Shown here: positions 8,773-19,949 of the stretch, one piece after another
How positions within the stretch are numbered: position 1 is the first letter of the stretch
Layout: every line of letters starts with the position of its first letter
NCBI GenBank assembly: GCA_965198905.1
Contig: OZ240678.1
Location: forward strand, 3,224,001-3,288,000
Source: CAHJWH01 sp965198905
GTDB lineage: Bacteria > Pseudomonadota > Alphaproteobacteria > Caulobacterales > Caulobacteraceae
DNA length: 64,000 bases
Direction: 5' to 3'
Position numbers and translations under genes: made by a program
Notes under the pieces: generated by a model
Seen by the model: the letters and a program-made list of their open reading frames with translations, nothing else
Database searches by the model: none
Told to the model about the DNA's origin: nothing

Positions 8773-10524
8773 ATGACTTTTGGCCGCATGCTCAAGTCCG
8801 TCCCGGTTCGCGTTCTCGCACCGCTGATCCTGACCGCCGCGCTCGCCGCCTGCGCCACCGCACCGGGGGCAAGCCTGCGCGGACCACAGACCGGCTCGCT
8901 CGACGCGCCCGATGACGACGCCTCCGTCTATGGCCTTTATCTCGCCGGAGAAGCGGCGTTGGACGATGGCCATACCGGACTGGCCTCCGGCTATCTGAGC
9001 GAGGCGTCGCGCCGCGCCCCCGACGCGGCGGGGCTGAGGCAACGCGCCTTCGCCGCCGCCCTTTTGTCGGGCCAGATCGACCAGGCGGCGTCGCTCGCCC
9101 CCACGCCTGCGGATGTGGACGCCGGAACGTACGCCCTCGGGCAGCTCACCCGGGCGGTGGACGAGATGTCCCACGGCCAGAATCAGGCCGCCTATAATCG
9201 GCTCTCCACCGCCTCCATGGGCGCGCACTGGGCGGCTGCGGAGCTGTTGCGCCCCTGGGCCGCGGCGGCGGCCGGCAACTGGGCCGCGGCGGTCAAGCCC
9301 ATGGCCGCAGGTCAAGAGCGCGCCATCGAGGCGTTCGGCCAGCTCAACAACGCCATGCTGCTGGAACGCGCCGGTAAGTTCGACCTCGCCGAGGCGGCCT
9401 TTGCGGGTCAGGCCGGGCGCAGCGGCGTCTTCACTCTGGCCTATGGCGCCTTCCTGGAGCGGCGCGGCCGCAAGCTCGAGGCGCAGGCGCTGTATGACAG
9501 GGCGCTGGCCAAGGATCCCACCGACCCCGCCTTCGTCGCCGCACATGCTCGCGTCGCGGCCGGGCGCCCAGCCCCGCCGGCGCCCTCGCTCCGGTCGGGG
9601 GCGGCGCAGGCGCTGGTGGATCCGGCGGCCCTGTTGCTGGCGCAGAAGCAGTCCGACGCGGGGCTCGCCTACCTGCGGCTGGCCCTGGCGCTGGACCCCG
9701 ACTTCTCGGAAGCCTGGGTGCTGATGGGGGACGCGATGGAGGCCCAGCACGACGGCGCGGGCGCCCGCGCCGCCTACGCCCGCGTGGCGCCGGGATCGCC
9801 GGAATACACCACGGCCCAAGGCCGGCTGGCGCTCGATCTGCAGGAGGACGGGCAGAAGGAGGCCGCCCTGCAGACCGCCCGGACCCTGGCGCATAGCCGG
9901 GCCGACGACCCCCACACCCTGCTGGTGCTGGCCGACCTCTACCGCGACGACGACCGCTATTCGGAAGCGATCCAGACGCTGGATCAGCTGATGACCCAGG
10001 TCGGTCCCAGCGTCTCCGCCGACTGGCGGCTCTACTTCCAGCGGGGCGCCCTGCTGGAGCGGGACGGCAAGTGGGCCGACGCCCAGATCGATCTTCAGCA
10101 TTCCCTGGCCCTGAAGCCCGACGATCCCGAGGTGCTGAACTATCTCGGCTTCGCCTGGGCCGACCGGGGCGAGCGGCTGGACCAGGCGCTCCACCTGCTG
10201 CAGAGGGCCAACACCTTGTCGCCGGACTCCGGCGCCTTCGTGGATTCGCTGGGTTGGGCGCACTATCGGCTTGGCCAGTACCATCAGGCCGTGGACGAGC
10301 TGGAGCACGCCGCCAGCCTCGATCCGGCCGACCCCGACATCAACAGCCATCTCGGCGACGCCTACTGGCGTTCGGGGCGCAAGCTGGAGGCCGAGTATCA
10401 GTGGCGGCGCGTGCTGACGCTGCAGCCGGATGCGCCGACCCGCACGGCCATCCAGGCCAAGCTGGCCAGCGGCCTGCCGCCGGCGGTTTCGGGGCCTGTC
10501 GAGGCGGGGAGCCGCACCCCTTGA
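8773..10524 (+). CDS. TPR-repeat outer-membrane lipoprotein
   Basis: The 583-residue protein starts with a lipoprotein signal peptide; the lipobox LAAC places the acylated cysteine at residue 27. The rest is tetratricopeptide repeats, clearest in the C-terminal half (LALDPDFSEAWVLMGDAME, LALKPDDPEVLNYLGFAWAD, and similar helices to residue 570). TPR lipoproteins of this type usually act as scaffolds at the cell envelope; no specific role can be read here. Its TGA overlaps the TTG start of ispE by four bases, so the two are probably translationally coupled. Confidence 0.9.
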   Translation: MTFGRMLKSVPVRVLAPLILTAALAACATAPGASLRGPQTGSLDAPDDDASVYGLYLAGEAALDDGHTGLASGYLSEASRRAPDAAGLRQRAFAAALLSGQIDQAASLAPTPADVDAGTYALGQLTRAVDEMSHGQNQAAYNRLSTASMGAHWAAAELLRPWAAAAAGNWAAAVKPMAAGQERAIEAFGQLNNAMLLERAGKFDLAEAAFAGQAGRSGVFTLAYGAFLERRGRKLEAQALYDRALAKDPTDPAFVAAHARVAAGRPAPPAPSLRSGAAQALVDPAALLLAQKQSDAGLAYLRLALALDPDFSEAWVLMGDAMEAQHDGAGARAAYARVAPGSPEYTTAQGRLALDLQEDGQKEAALQTARTLAHSRADDPHTLLVLADLYRDDDRYSEAIQTLDQLMTQVGPSVSADWRLYFQRGALLERDGKWADAQIDLQHSLALKPDDPEVLNYLGFAWADRGERLDQALHLLQRANTLSPDSGAFVDSLGWAHYRLGQYHQAVDELEHAASLDPADPDINSHLGDAYWRSGRKLEAEYQWRRVLTLQPDAPTRTAIQAKLASGLPPAVSGPVEAGSRTP

Positions 10525-11408
10525 TCCGAAGCGCGCTCGCGCCCGCCAAGGTCAACCTCTTCCTCCACGTCGCCTCGCTCGCCCCCGACGGCTATCATCC
10601 GCTCTCCAGCCTGATGGTCTTCGCCGACGTGGGCGACCGGCTGACGCTGGAGCTCGCCGAACACACGGGCTTTGAAATGACGGGTCCTTTCGCGGCGGCC
10701 CTGGCGGGGGAAGACCCGGCCGGCAACCTCGCCTGGCGCGCGGTGACCTGCCTGCTGCAGCGACTCGAGCTGTCCCCCGATCCGTTCCAGCTGACGCTGG
10801 AGAAGGCGCTGCCGGTGGCCGCGGGCCTTGGGGGCGGCTCCAGCGACGCCGGTGCGGCCTTGCGCTTGGCGCGTGACGCCTTCGCGCCCGACGCCTCGGA
10901 CACGGTTCTGGAGAGCATCGCCGCCGAGCTGGGGGCCGATGGCCCGGCCTGCTTCTTAGCGCGGCCGGTCCTGGCGCAGGGGCGTGGCGAGCGCCTGTCC
11001 GCAGCGCCCGCCCTGCCGCCCTTGCCCGCGGTGCTGGTCAATCCTGGCGTGGCCTGCCCGACGGGCGCGGTCTATCGCGCTTACGACGCGCTGCCCGACC
11101 CCGGGACCGCGGCGCCGCCCGAGCTTCCGCCGGCCTTCACCGACATCGCTGCGGTGGTGGAGGTGCTGGCGGCCTGCCGTAACGACCTGGAGCGACCGGC
11201 GATCACCGTGGCGCCGGAGATCGCCGGGGTGCTGTCGCGACTGCGTTCGCAGCCGCAGGTGCAGATGGCCAGGCTCTCCGGCTCCGGGGCGACCTGCTTC
11301 GCCTTGTGCGCCGATGTGGAGAGCGCCGCCCGGCTGGCCCGGAAACTGAAGGCCGAGGCGCCCTCCTGGTGGGTGCAGCCATGCACATTGGCGAGCCCGT
11401 CGAGCTGA
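10521..11408 (+). CDS. ispE: 4-diphosphocytidyl-2-C-methyl-D-erythritol kinase
   Basis: IspE phosphorylates CDP-methylerythritol in the MEP pathway to isoprenoids. The 295-residue GHMP kinase shows the N-terminal APAKVNLFLHV, the ATP-binding motif PVAAGLGGGSSDAG and the C-terminal MARLSGSGATCFAL. The open frame extends upstream inside the TPR gene, but homology begins at the TTG at 10521, which sits in a TTGA overlap with the preceding stop. Pairing with a TPR lipoprotein gene is a common arrangement in related bacteria. Confidence 0.95.
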   Translation: MIRSALAPAKVNLFLHVASLAPDGYHPLSSLMVFADVGDRLTLELAEHTGFEMTGPFAAALAGEDPAGNLAWRAVTCLLQRLELSPDPFQLTLEKALPVAAGLGGGSSDAGAALRLARDAFAPDASDTVLESIAAELGADGPACFLARPVLAQGRGERLSAAPALPPLPAVLVNPGVACPTGAVYRAYDALPDPGTAAPPELPPAFTDIAAVVEVLAACRNDLERPAITVAPEIAGVLSRLRSQPQVQMARLSGSGATCFALCADVESAARLARKLKAEAPSWWVQPCTLASPSS

Positions 11409-11436
11409 GCAGAACGATCACGAAACCGTGAGAGTT

Positions 11437-11462
11437 GGAAACCTTAGCCGTTTCCCCGCGTA
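11437..11462 (+). promoter_or_regulatory. Possible ECF-sigma promoter of fasciclin gene
   Basis: GGAAAC (11437-11442) and CGTA (11459-11462) are 16 nt apart, about 45 bp before the fasciclin start. This resembles the GGAAC-N16/17-CGTT consensus of the alphaproteobacterial general stress sigma factor EcfG/SigT, with one mismatch in each box. GGAAAC and GTTTCC also form a short inverted repeat here. The assignment is weak. Confidence 0.28.
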
Positions 11463-11507
11463 GCCGATGGGCGCGCAAGTTGCGCTTTCAAATACGAGGA
11501 ACTGCTC

Positions 11508-12242
11508 ATGGCTATCGAACGCCTGTTGGCCGGCGCCGCCGTGGCCGCCCTGATTTCGGGCTCCGCCCTCGCCCAGACCGGCGGATCGACGATGCAACCC
11601 TCTTCCGCTCCGGGGACCATGTCGCCGTCCTCCGCGGCGCAGCCCTATGCCGCACCGCCCACCACCGGCGGCATGGCCGAGCCGTCCGCGGCGGGTAATT
11701 CTATGGGATCGATGTCGAATGGGTCGATGTCGAACGGGTCGATGTCTGGCGGGTCGATGTCGAGTGGATCGATGTCGGGCGGCGCGATGGGCTCGACCTC
11801 CAGCTTCACGCCCATCCAAGCCACGGGCGGCAACATCGTCGCCGAACTGACCGCCTCGGGCGAGTTCACCAAGCTGGTGGCGGCGCTGAAGGACACCAAC
11901 CTCACCACCCTGGTGTCCACCCACCCGAACCTGACGCTGTTCGCCCCGACCGACGCAGCTTTCGCTGCGCTTCCGCCCGGCCAACTCGACACGCTGATGA
12001 AGTCGCCGGCCCAGCTCCAGGCGATCCTGACCTACCACCTCGTCGCCACCACCCTTAAGGAGAGCGACATCAAGGGTCATGCGGCGGGTAAGGTGCAGGC
12101 CGCCGACAAGAAGAGCCTGACCATCGACGGCTCGGGCGCGACCATCAAGGTCAACGAGGCGATGGTTTTGCAGTCGGCGGTCCCCGCCTCGAACGGCGAA
12201 ATCTACCCGATCGACAAGGTGCTCATGCCGCCTGCGTCCTGA
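11508..12242 (+). CDS. Secreted fasciclin (FAS1) domain protein
   Basis: The 244-residue protein has a signal peptide ending SGSALAQ (about residue 23). A low-complexity linker rich in Ser, Gly and Met (about residues 25-100) follows. A single C-terminal FAS1 domain (about 105-244) shows ELTASGEFTKLVAAL, LTLFAPTDAAFAALP, TYHLV and NGEIYPIDKVLMP. FAS1 domains act in adhesion or in small-ligand binding; bacterial single-domain forms are often stress-induced secreted proteins. A GAGGAA sequence lies just before the ATG. The linker is encoded by a 15-bp tandem repeat. Confidence 0.92.
   Translation: MAIERLLAGAAVAALISGSALAQTGGSTMQPSSAPGTMSPSSAAQPYAAPPTTGGMAEPSAAGNSMGSMSNGSMSNGSMSGGSMSSGSMSGGAMGSTSSFTPIQATGGNIVAELTASGEFTKLVAALKDTNLTTLVSTHPNLTLFAPTDAAFAALPPGQLDTLMKSPAQLQAILTYHLVATTLKESDIKGHAAGKVQAADKKSLTIDGSGATIKVNEAMVLQSAVPASNGEIYPIDKVLMPPAS
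11712..11786 (+). repeat. 15-bp tandem repeat in fasciclin linker
   Basis: Five consecutive 15-bp units of the pattern ATGTCG-RRY-GG-RTCG encode five Met-Ser-(Asn/Gly/Ser)-Gly-Ser pentapeptides, preceded by a partial unit. Unit differences are mostly in the third codon. Such arrays change copy number by slippage without shifting the frame. Confidence 0.9.
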
Positions 12243-12285
12243 TCGGTTCGGCCACGGGACGGAGCCACCCGTCTTGCCCACCCAT

Positions 12286-12318
12286 CCGGCGGACCCTATG
12301 GTCCGCCGGCTTTCGTTT
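12286..12318 (+). terminator. Rho-independent terminator after fasciclin gene
   Basis: A perfect 10-bp stem, CCGGCGGACC / GGTCCGCCGG, closed by a CTAT loop is followed by CTTTCGTTT. It lies 44 bp after the fasciclin stop and 20 bp before glyQ, so it separates the two units. Confidence 0.85.
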
Positions 12319-12338
12319 GGGCCGCCGCCACCTCCTCG

Positions 12339-13217
12339 ATGAACGATGCGTTGACCTTCCAGGACCTGATCCTGACGCTGCACCGCTTTTGGGGCGCCCA
12401 GGGTTGCGTGATCCTGCAGCCCTATGACGTGGAGGTCGGGGCCGGTACGTTATCGCCCAACACGGTGCTCAGGGCGCTCGGCCACAAGCCCTGGCGCGCC
12501 GCCTACGTCCAGCCCTCCCGCCGTCCCGCCGACGGCCGCTACGGCGACAACCCCAACCGGCTGCACCAGCACCACCAGTACCAGGTGATCCTGAAGCCCA
12601 ACCCGGACGACATGCAGGCGCTCTATCTCGGCGCCCTGCGCGAGATCGGCCTCGATCCCGCCCTCCATGACATCCGCTTCGTGGAGGACGACTGGGAGAA
12701 CCCCACCGTCGGCGCCGCAGGTCTGGGATGGGAGGTCTGGTGCGACGGCATGGAGGTGACCCAGTACACCTACTTCCAGCAGGTTGGCGGCCTGGAGGTC
12801 GATCTGGTCGCCGGCGAGCTGACCATCGGCCTGGAGCGACTATCGCTTTACTTACAAGGCAAGGAGAGCGTGTACGACCTGCAGTTCAACGACCGCTTAA
12901 CCTATGGCGAGGTCTTTCTGGAAAACGAGCGGGAGTTCAGCGCCTATGAGCTGGACATCGCCGACGTCGACACGCTCAGGCGCCAGTTCGAAGACATGGA
13001 GCGGGAGTCGACCCGCGTGCTGCAGAGCCACGGCCGCCAGGGTCAGCCCCTGGTGCTCCCAGCCTACGACATGGTGCTGAAGGCCTCGCACCTGTTCAAC
13101 ATCATGGACGCCCGCGGCGCGATCGCCGTGGCCGAACGCGCCAGCTACATCGGCCGCATCCGAGACCTCACCAAGGCCTGCGCCGAGGCATGGGTGGGTC
13201 AGGAAGCACGCGCCTAG
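12339..13217 (+). CDS. glyQ: Glycine-tRNA ligase alpha subunit
   Basis: This is the alpha subunit of the alpha2-beta2 glycyl-tRNA synthetase, which carries the class II catalytic site for glycyl-adenylate formation. The 292-residue protein shows the typical opening FQDLILTLHRFWGAQGC and then QPYDVEVGAGT, QPSRRPADGRYG and YTYFQQVGG. Length and motifs match the family throughout. glyS starts 2 bp after its stop, so the pair is co-translated. Confidence 0.97.
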   Translation: MNDALTFQDLILTLHRFWGAQGCVILQPYDVEVGAGTLSPNTVLRALGHKPWRAAYVQPSRRPADGRYGDNPNRLHQHHQYQVILKPNPDDMQALYLGALREIGLDPALHDIRFVEDDWENPTVGAAGLGWEVWCDGMEVTQYTYFQQVGGLEVDLVAGELTIGLERLSLYLQGKESVYDLQFNDRLTYGEVFLENEREFSAYELDIADVDTLRRQFEDMERESTRVLQSHGRQGQPLVLPAYDMVLKASHLFNIMDARGAIAVAERASYIGRIRDLTKACAEAWVGQEARA

Positions 13218-13219
13218 CC

Positions 13220-15592
13220 ATGCCCGACCTGCTGCTCGAACTGTTCTCCGAGGAAATCCCCGCGCGCATGCAGGCCCAGGCCGCGCGCGACCTGGAGCGG
13301 ATGGCGCGGGAGCGGCTCGCCGCCGCCGACCTCGCCTTCCGCACGATCCGCAGCTTCGCCGGCCCCCGGCGGCTGACGCTTGCGGTGGACGGTCTGCCTT
13401 ACGCCCAGGCCGACCGGCGCGAGGAGCGGAAGGGCCCGCGCGCCAACGCGCCGGACAAGGCGCTGGAGGGCTTCCTGCGCTCCACCGGGCTGACCCGCGA
13501 CCAGCTGACGGAGCGCGACGGGGTGCTGTTCGCCGCCCTCGACCGCCCCGGCCGCCCGACGCCCGACATCATCGCCGAGATGGTCGAGGCGATCGTGCGG
13601 GGCTTCCCCTGGCCCAAGTCGATGCGCTGGGGGGCGGGGAGTCTGCGTTGGGTGCGGCCCCTGAAGCGCATCGTCTGCACCTTCGACGGAGCGGTGGTCC
13701 CGTTCGAGATCGCCACGGGGGCGGAGCCCTTGCTCAGCTCCAACTTGACCGAGGGCCACCGCTTCATGGGCGCCGACCCCGCGCCCTTCGGCGTGGCCGG
13801 GTTCGAGGACTATGCCGAGCGGCTGGCCGCGCACTACGTGGTGCTCGACCCCGCCGAGCGACGCGCCCGGATCGCTAAGGGCGCCGAGGCCGTCTGCGCC
13901 GCCCGCGGCCTGGAATGGGTGCGCGACGAGGGCCTGCTGGACGAGGTGGTGGGGCTGGCGGAGTGGCCGGCGCCGATCCTGGGCGACATGGACGCCGGGT
14001 TCCTCGACCTGCCGGCGGAGGTGATCCGCACCTCCATGCGCGTGCACCAGCGCTACTTCGCCGTGCGCGACCCCGCGACAGGGGCGCTCGCGCCGCACTT
14101 CGTGGTGGTGGCCAACATCGAGCCGAAGGACGGCGGCGCGGTGATCGCCCACGGCAACGCCCGGGTGCTGACCGCACGCCTGTCGGACGCGCGCTTCTTC
14201 TGGGACCAGGATCGCCAGGGCGACAACTTCGGCCGCTGGGCGGAGAAGCTGCAGGGCGTGACCTTCCACGCCAAGCTCGGCACGCTGGCCGAGCGGGTGG
14301 AGCGCATCGCCGCCCTGGCGCGCGAGATCGCGCCTCTGGTGGGCGCCGATCCGAAGCTGGCGGAGATCGCGGCGAGGCTGTGCAAGGCGGACCTGGCGTC
14401 CGGGATGGTCGGCGAGTTCCCCGAGCTGCAGGGGATCATGGGCGGCTACTACGTCCGCTCATCTCTTGAACCCTTACCCCTCGATGGGGGCGGGGCGGGG
14501 ATGGGGGTGAACACCGGGATTTCCGCAGAGGGCGCTCCCGTGCCTCACCCCCTAGACGTCGGCGCTGACACCCCCATCCCCGACCCTTCCCCCATCAAGG
14601 GGGAAGGGAGACTGAGCGGTCTCACGCCCGCCGAGATCGAGGTCGTCGCCGATGCGGTGCGCGACCACTACAAGCCGCTGGGACCCTCGGACAGCGTGCC
14701 GACCGCGCCGGTGACGGTGGCGGTGGCGCTCGCCGACAAGCTCGACACCCTGGTCGGCTTCTTCGCCATCGACGAGCGGCCGACGGGGAGCAAGGACCCG
14801 TACGCGCTGCGGCGGGCGGCGCTGGGGGTGATAAGGTTGGTGCTCGGAACAGATGCACGCCTTCCGACCCGAAGCATTCTCACCTCTCGCTTCTGGCATT
14901 GGTCGCTTGCCTTGGGCGATCCCCAGCGTCGAATTGACGTGTTTCATGCCGATCCCCGCGTTTACCAAGTGCCGCGTAATGCGGAGGCTGCGCGGGTACA
15001 GGAGGCAGGTCGCAAGAGGCAATCAGAGATTTTTCAGCAGCTTAGCCAGGATGCAGCTCTACTTGCGGAACAGCTACTCGCCTTCTTCGCCGACCGCCTG
15101 AAGGTCCTCCTCCGCGAGGAGGGCAAGCGGCACGACTTGGTGGATGCAGTGTTCGCGCTCGGCGACGACGACCTAGTGCGGATCACGCGGCGGGTGGACG
15201 CGCTCTCCGCCTTCCTGGCGACCGAGGACGGGGCGAGCCTGCTGGCCGGCTACAGGCGCGCCGCCAACATCCTGCGCGCCGAGGCGAAGAAGACGCCGGA
15301 CGCGGACTTCGCCCTGAACCCCCAGCTCGGCGCCATGCAAGCCCCCGAGGAGATGGCGCTGCAGACCACGCTCGCCACCGTCCAGGGCGAGGTGGCGCAG
15401 GCGCTGGAGCGGGAGGACTATGAGCACGCCATGCGGGTCTTCTCGCATTTAAGGGCGCCGGTGGATGCGTTCTTCGACAAGGTGCTGGTGAACACGCCCG
15501 AGCCCGCCTTGCGGTTGAACCGGCTTCGCCTGCTCAGCGGCGTGCGCGATACGGCCAACCGCATCGCCGACTTCTCGCTGGTGAGCGGTTAG
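13220..15592 (+). CDS. glyS: Glycine-tRNA ligase beta subunit with in-frame repeat insert
   Basis: The beta subunit provides tRNA recognition for glycyl-tRNA synthetase. It begins MPDLLLELFSEEIPARMQ and ends with the anticodon-binding region (FFDKVLVNTPEPALRLNRL). The 790-residue product is longer than the usual roughly 690-700. About 50 residues around 415-464 come from a palindromic DNA element inserted in frame between GEFPELQGIMGGYY and the conserved VVADAVRDHYKPLGPSD. A second stretch (about 545-615), lower in GC than its surroundings, lies before LLAFFADRLKVLLREEG. The reading frame remains open throughout, so the protein is probably functional. The ATG at 13220 is preferred over an upstream in-frame start because the family N-terminus begins there. 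Confidence 0.95.
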   Translation: MPDLLLELFSEEIPARMQAQAARDLERMARERLAAADLAFRTIRSFAGPRRLTLAVDGLPYAQADRREERKGPRANAPDKALEGFLRSTGLTRDQLTERDGVLFAALDRPGRPTPDIIAEMVEAIVRGFPWPKSMRWGAGSLRWVRPLKRIVCTFDGAVVPFEIATGAEPLLSSNLTEGHRFMGADPAPFGVAGFEDYAERLAAHYVVLDPAERRARIAKGAEAVCAARGLEWVRDEGLLDEVVGLAEWPAPILGDMDAGFLDLPAEVIRTSMRVHQRYFAVRDPATGALAPHFVVVANIEPKDGGAVIAHGNARVLTARLSDARFFWDQDRQGDNFGRWAEKLQGVTFHAKLGTLAERVERIAALAREIAPLVGADPKLAEIAARLCKADLASGMVGEFPELQGIMGGYYVRSSLEPLPLDGGGAGMGVNTGISAEGAPVPHPLDVGADTPIPDPSPIKGEGRLSGLTPAEIEVVADAVRDHYKPLGPSDSVPTAPVTVAVALADKLDTLVGFFAIDERPTGSKDPYALRRAALGVIRLVLGTDARLPTRSILTSRFWHWSLALGDPQRRIDVFHADPRVYQVPRNAEAARVQEAGRKRQSEIFQQLSQDAALLAEQLLAFFADRLKVLLREEGKRHDLVDAVFALGDDDLVRITRRVDALSAFLATEDGASLLAGYRRAANILRAEAKKTPDADFALNPQLGAMQAPEEMALQTTLATVQGEVAQALEREDYEHAMRVFSHLRAPVDAFFDKVLVNTPEPALRLNRLRLLSGVRDTANRIADFSLVSG
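14466..14612. repeat. Palindromic element inserted in glyS coding sequence
   Basis: The two ends are long imperfect inverted repeats. The arm from about 14469 to 14509 matches the reverse complement of 14569-14609 almost throughout, and CGGGGATGGGGGTG at 14496-14509 is perfectly complementary to 14569-14582. Each arm also folds on itself (CCCTTCCCCC / GGGGGAAGGG in the right arm). The translated insert, with PLPLDGGG and PIPDPSPIKGEG, is unlike any part of GlyS. It appears to be a small non-autonomous repeat that tolerates translation. Confidence 0.85.
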
Positions 15593-15636
15593 TGCGCTCG
15601 CTGGTTTGGTTTGAAGGCGCCGAAGCGTTAGAAGTC

Positions 15637-15727
15637 GCCTCATCCTGAGCTTGTCGAAGGACGAGGCGTCCCACCGCGGTGCGCGGCCTCGCCCTTCGAC
15701 AGGCTCAGGATGAGGCCGAATGTGAGG
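15637..15727. repeat. Interspersed palindromic repeat, copy B
   Basis: This 91 bp palindrome fills most of the 182 bp gap between glyS and ppdK. CTCATCCTGAGCTTGTCGAA is approximately complementary to the end TTCGACAGGCTCAGGATGAG, with only small mismatches. It matches copy A at 4171-4260 along its length, including the trailing TGTGAGG. Transcribed, it could form a strong hairpin after glyS. Confidence 0.85.
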
Positions 15728-15774
15728 GTGCGGCCAAGGTCTGGCGGTCTCGCCGCTAAGTGTTGGAGGACGTG

Positions 15775-18477
<2,703 letters not shown>

Positions 18478-18499
18478 ACCTGGGCGGCTGAGGCCTTCG

Positions 18500-19792
18500 T
18501 CAGGCGTTCCGCCGCCGGAGCTCCGGGACCACCAGGCCATGGTAGCTGGCGAGCGCGAGGAGCAGGGCGGCGGTGATGGTCAGGGCCATGGCCAGGGACG
18601 CCTGGACCGGGATCAGGCTGCTCGACACGCCGGCGAGGCTGCCGACGCCGAAGAACATGGCGCCGAGCAGGGCGGCTGTGGCCCCGGCGCGATGGCGGTC
18701 CACCCCCATGGCGGCCGCCGAGGTGTTGGGCTGGCAGAAGCCGAATGCGGAGATGACCACGAACAGCGGAACCAGCAGGCCCCAGCCGCCGCCCCAGTGC
18801 GTCGTCGCACATAGGGTGAGGATCGAGGCGGCGGCGAGGCCGACCAGCAGGGCTGTCTTGACCAGGGTGTCGCTGGAGATGCGCCGCGCCAGCCGGGCGT
18901 TGATCTGTGCGGCCCCGATCATGCCGACGGCGTTGACGCCGAACACCCAGCCGAAGTGCGCCGCGGGGATGTGCAGATCGCCCATCACCACCCGAGGCGC
19001 TGCGGTGATGTAGGCGAATAGCGTCGCGCCCGAGAAGCCGGCGGTCAGCAGATAGCCCACCAGCAGCGGCTCGCGCAGCAAGGCCAGATAGCTCGCCAGG
19101 GGGTTCTCGTTGATGGCGCGCAACCGGGTGGCCTCAGAGCGGCTCTCCGGCAGCCGGAAATAGGCCGTCACGCCCGCCGCCAGCCCGAACAGCGCCTGCA
19201 CCCCGAAGATCCAGCGCCAGTCGCCCACCCCCAGCACCCACCCGCCGATGAGCGGCGCCACCACCGGCGCCACGCCGAACACCAGGCTGAGCAGGGAGAA
19301 GACGTGCAGGACCTCGTGGTCGGCGTAGCGGTCGCGCACCACCGCCCGCGTGATCACCGACCCCGTGCAGGCCCCCAGCGCCTGCAGCAGCCGGGCCGCA
19401 ATCAGGACGTAGACGTTCCTCGACAGGGCGCAGAGCCCCGCCGCGACGCAGAACAGCGCCACCCCCGACAGGATCGGTCCCCGTCGTCCGAGGCGGTCGG
19501 ACAGCGGCCCGAACACCAGCTGACCGAAGGCCAGGCCGAGCAGGAAGGTGGTGATGGTTGCCTGGGCCGCGGCGGGGGAGGCATGGAGATCGCCCGCCAT
19601 CCGGGGCAGGGCGGGCAGGTACATGTCCATGGCGACCGAGCCCAGCATGCTGAGGCTTGCCAGCAAGATCACCTCGCTCCAGGGCGCGTGGGCGCGGCCC
19701 GCGAGCGCGGGTCCGCCCCGCGGCGGCGGCGATGTGGCCTCCGGCGTGATCGCGGAGAGGTCGACCGCGGACCTGTCCAATCCGGTGGTCAT
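18500..19792 (-). CDS. Bcr/CflA family multidrug efflux MFS transporter
   Basis: The 430-residue membrane protein has about twelve hydrophobic segments after a 38-residue cytoplasmic leader. Family features are visible: SMLGSVAMDMYLPALP in TM1, the loop motif GPLSDRLGRRGPI between TM2 and TM3, and APVVAPLIGG in TM5 (the drug:H+ antiporter motif C region). Bcr/CflA pumps export drugs and metabolites by proton antiport. The substrate is not predictable. It is convergent with ppdK, and an IS630 element lies 158 bp upstream of its start. Confidence 0.92.
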   Translation of the reverse strand: MTTGLDRSAVDLSAITPEATSPPPRGGPALAGRAHAPWSEVILLASLSMLGSVAMDMYLPALPRMAGDLHASPAAAQATITTFLLGLAFGQLVFGPLSDRLGRRGPILSGVALFCVAAGLCALSRNVYVLIAARLLQALGACTGSVITRAVVRDRYADHEVLHVFSLLSLVFGVAPVVAPLIGGWVLGVGDWRWIFGVQALFGLAAGVTAYFRLPESRSEATRLRAINENPLASYLALLREPLLVGYLLTAGFSGATLFAYITAAPRVVMGDLHIPAAHFGWVFGVNAVGMIGAAQINARLARRISSDTLVKTALLVGLAAASILTLCATTHWGGGWGLLVPLFVVISAFGFCQPNTSAAAMGVDRHRAGATAALLGAMFFGVGSLAGVSSSLIPVQASLAMALTITAALLLALASYHGLVVPELRRRNA

Positions 19793-19949
19793 CGGCGTCT
19801 TCTAGGCGTTCGGTCCGTGCAGCGATAGCTTTGCGGGCGGCTCTCCTGTCCTCGCGCGATCGCTTGCGGGAGACGGGGGCGCATCGAGTCGACGCAGGAG
19901 CTCTCCCGCCCAGTTCGTAGGCGGTGCGAACCGCCGCTGCGCCGCCGCC

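Noticed and set aside
8722..10350. Open frame of 542 codons antisense to the TPR lipoprotein gene
   Set aside because: Same third-position artefact; the plus strand has a lipobox and clear TPR helices.
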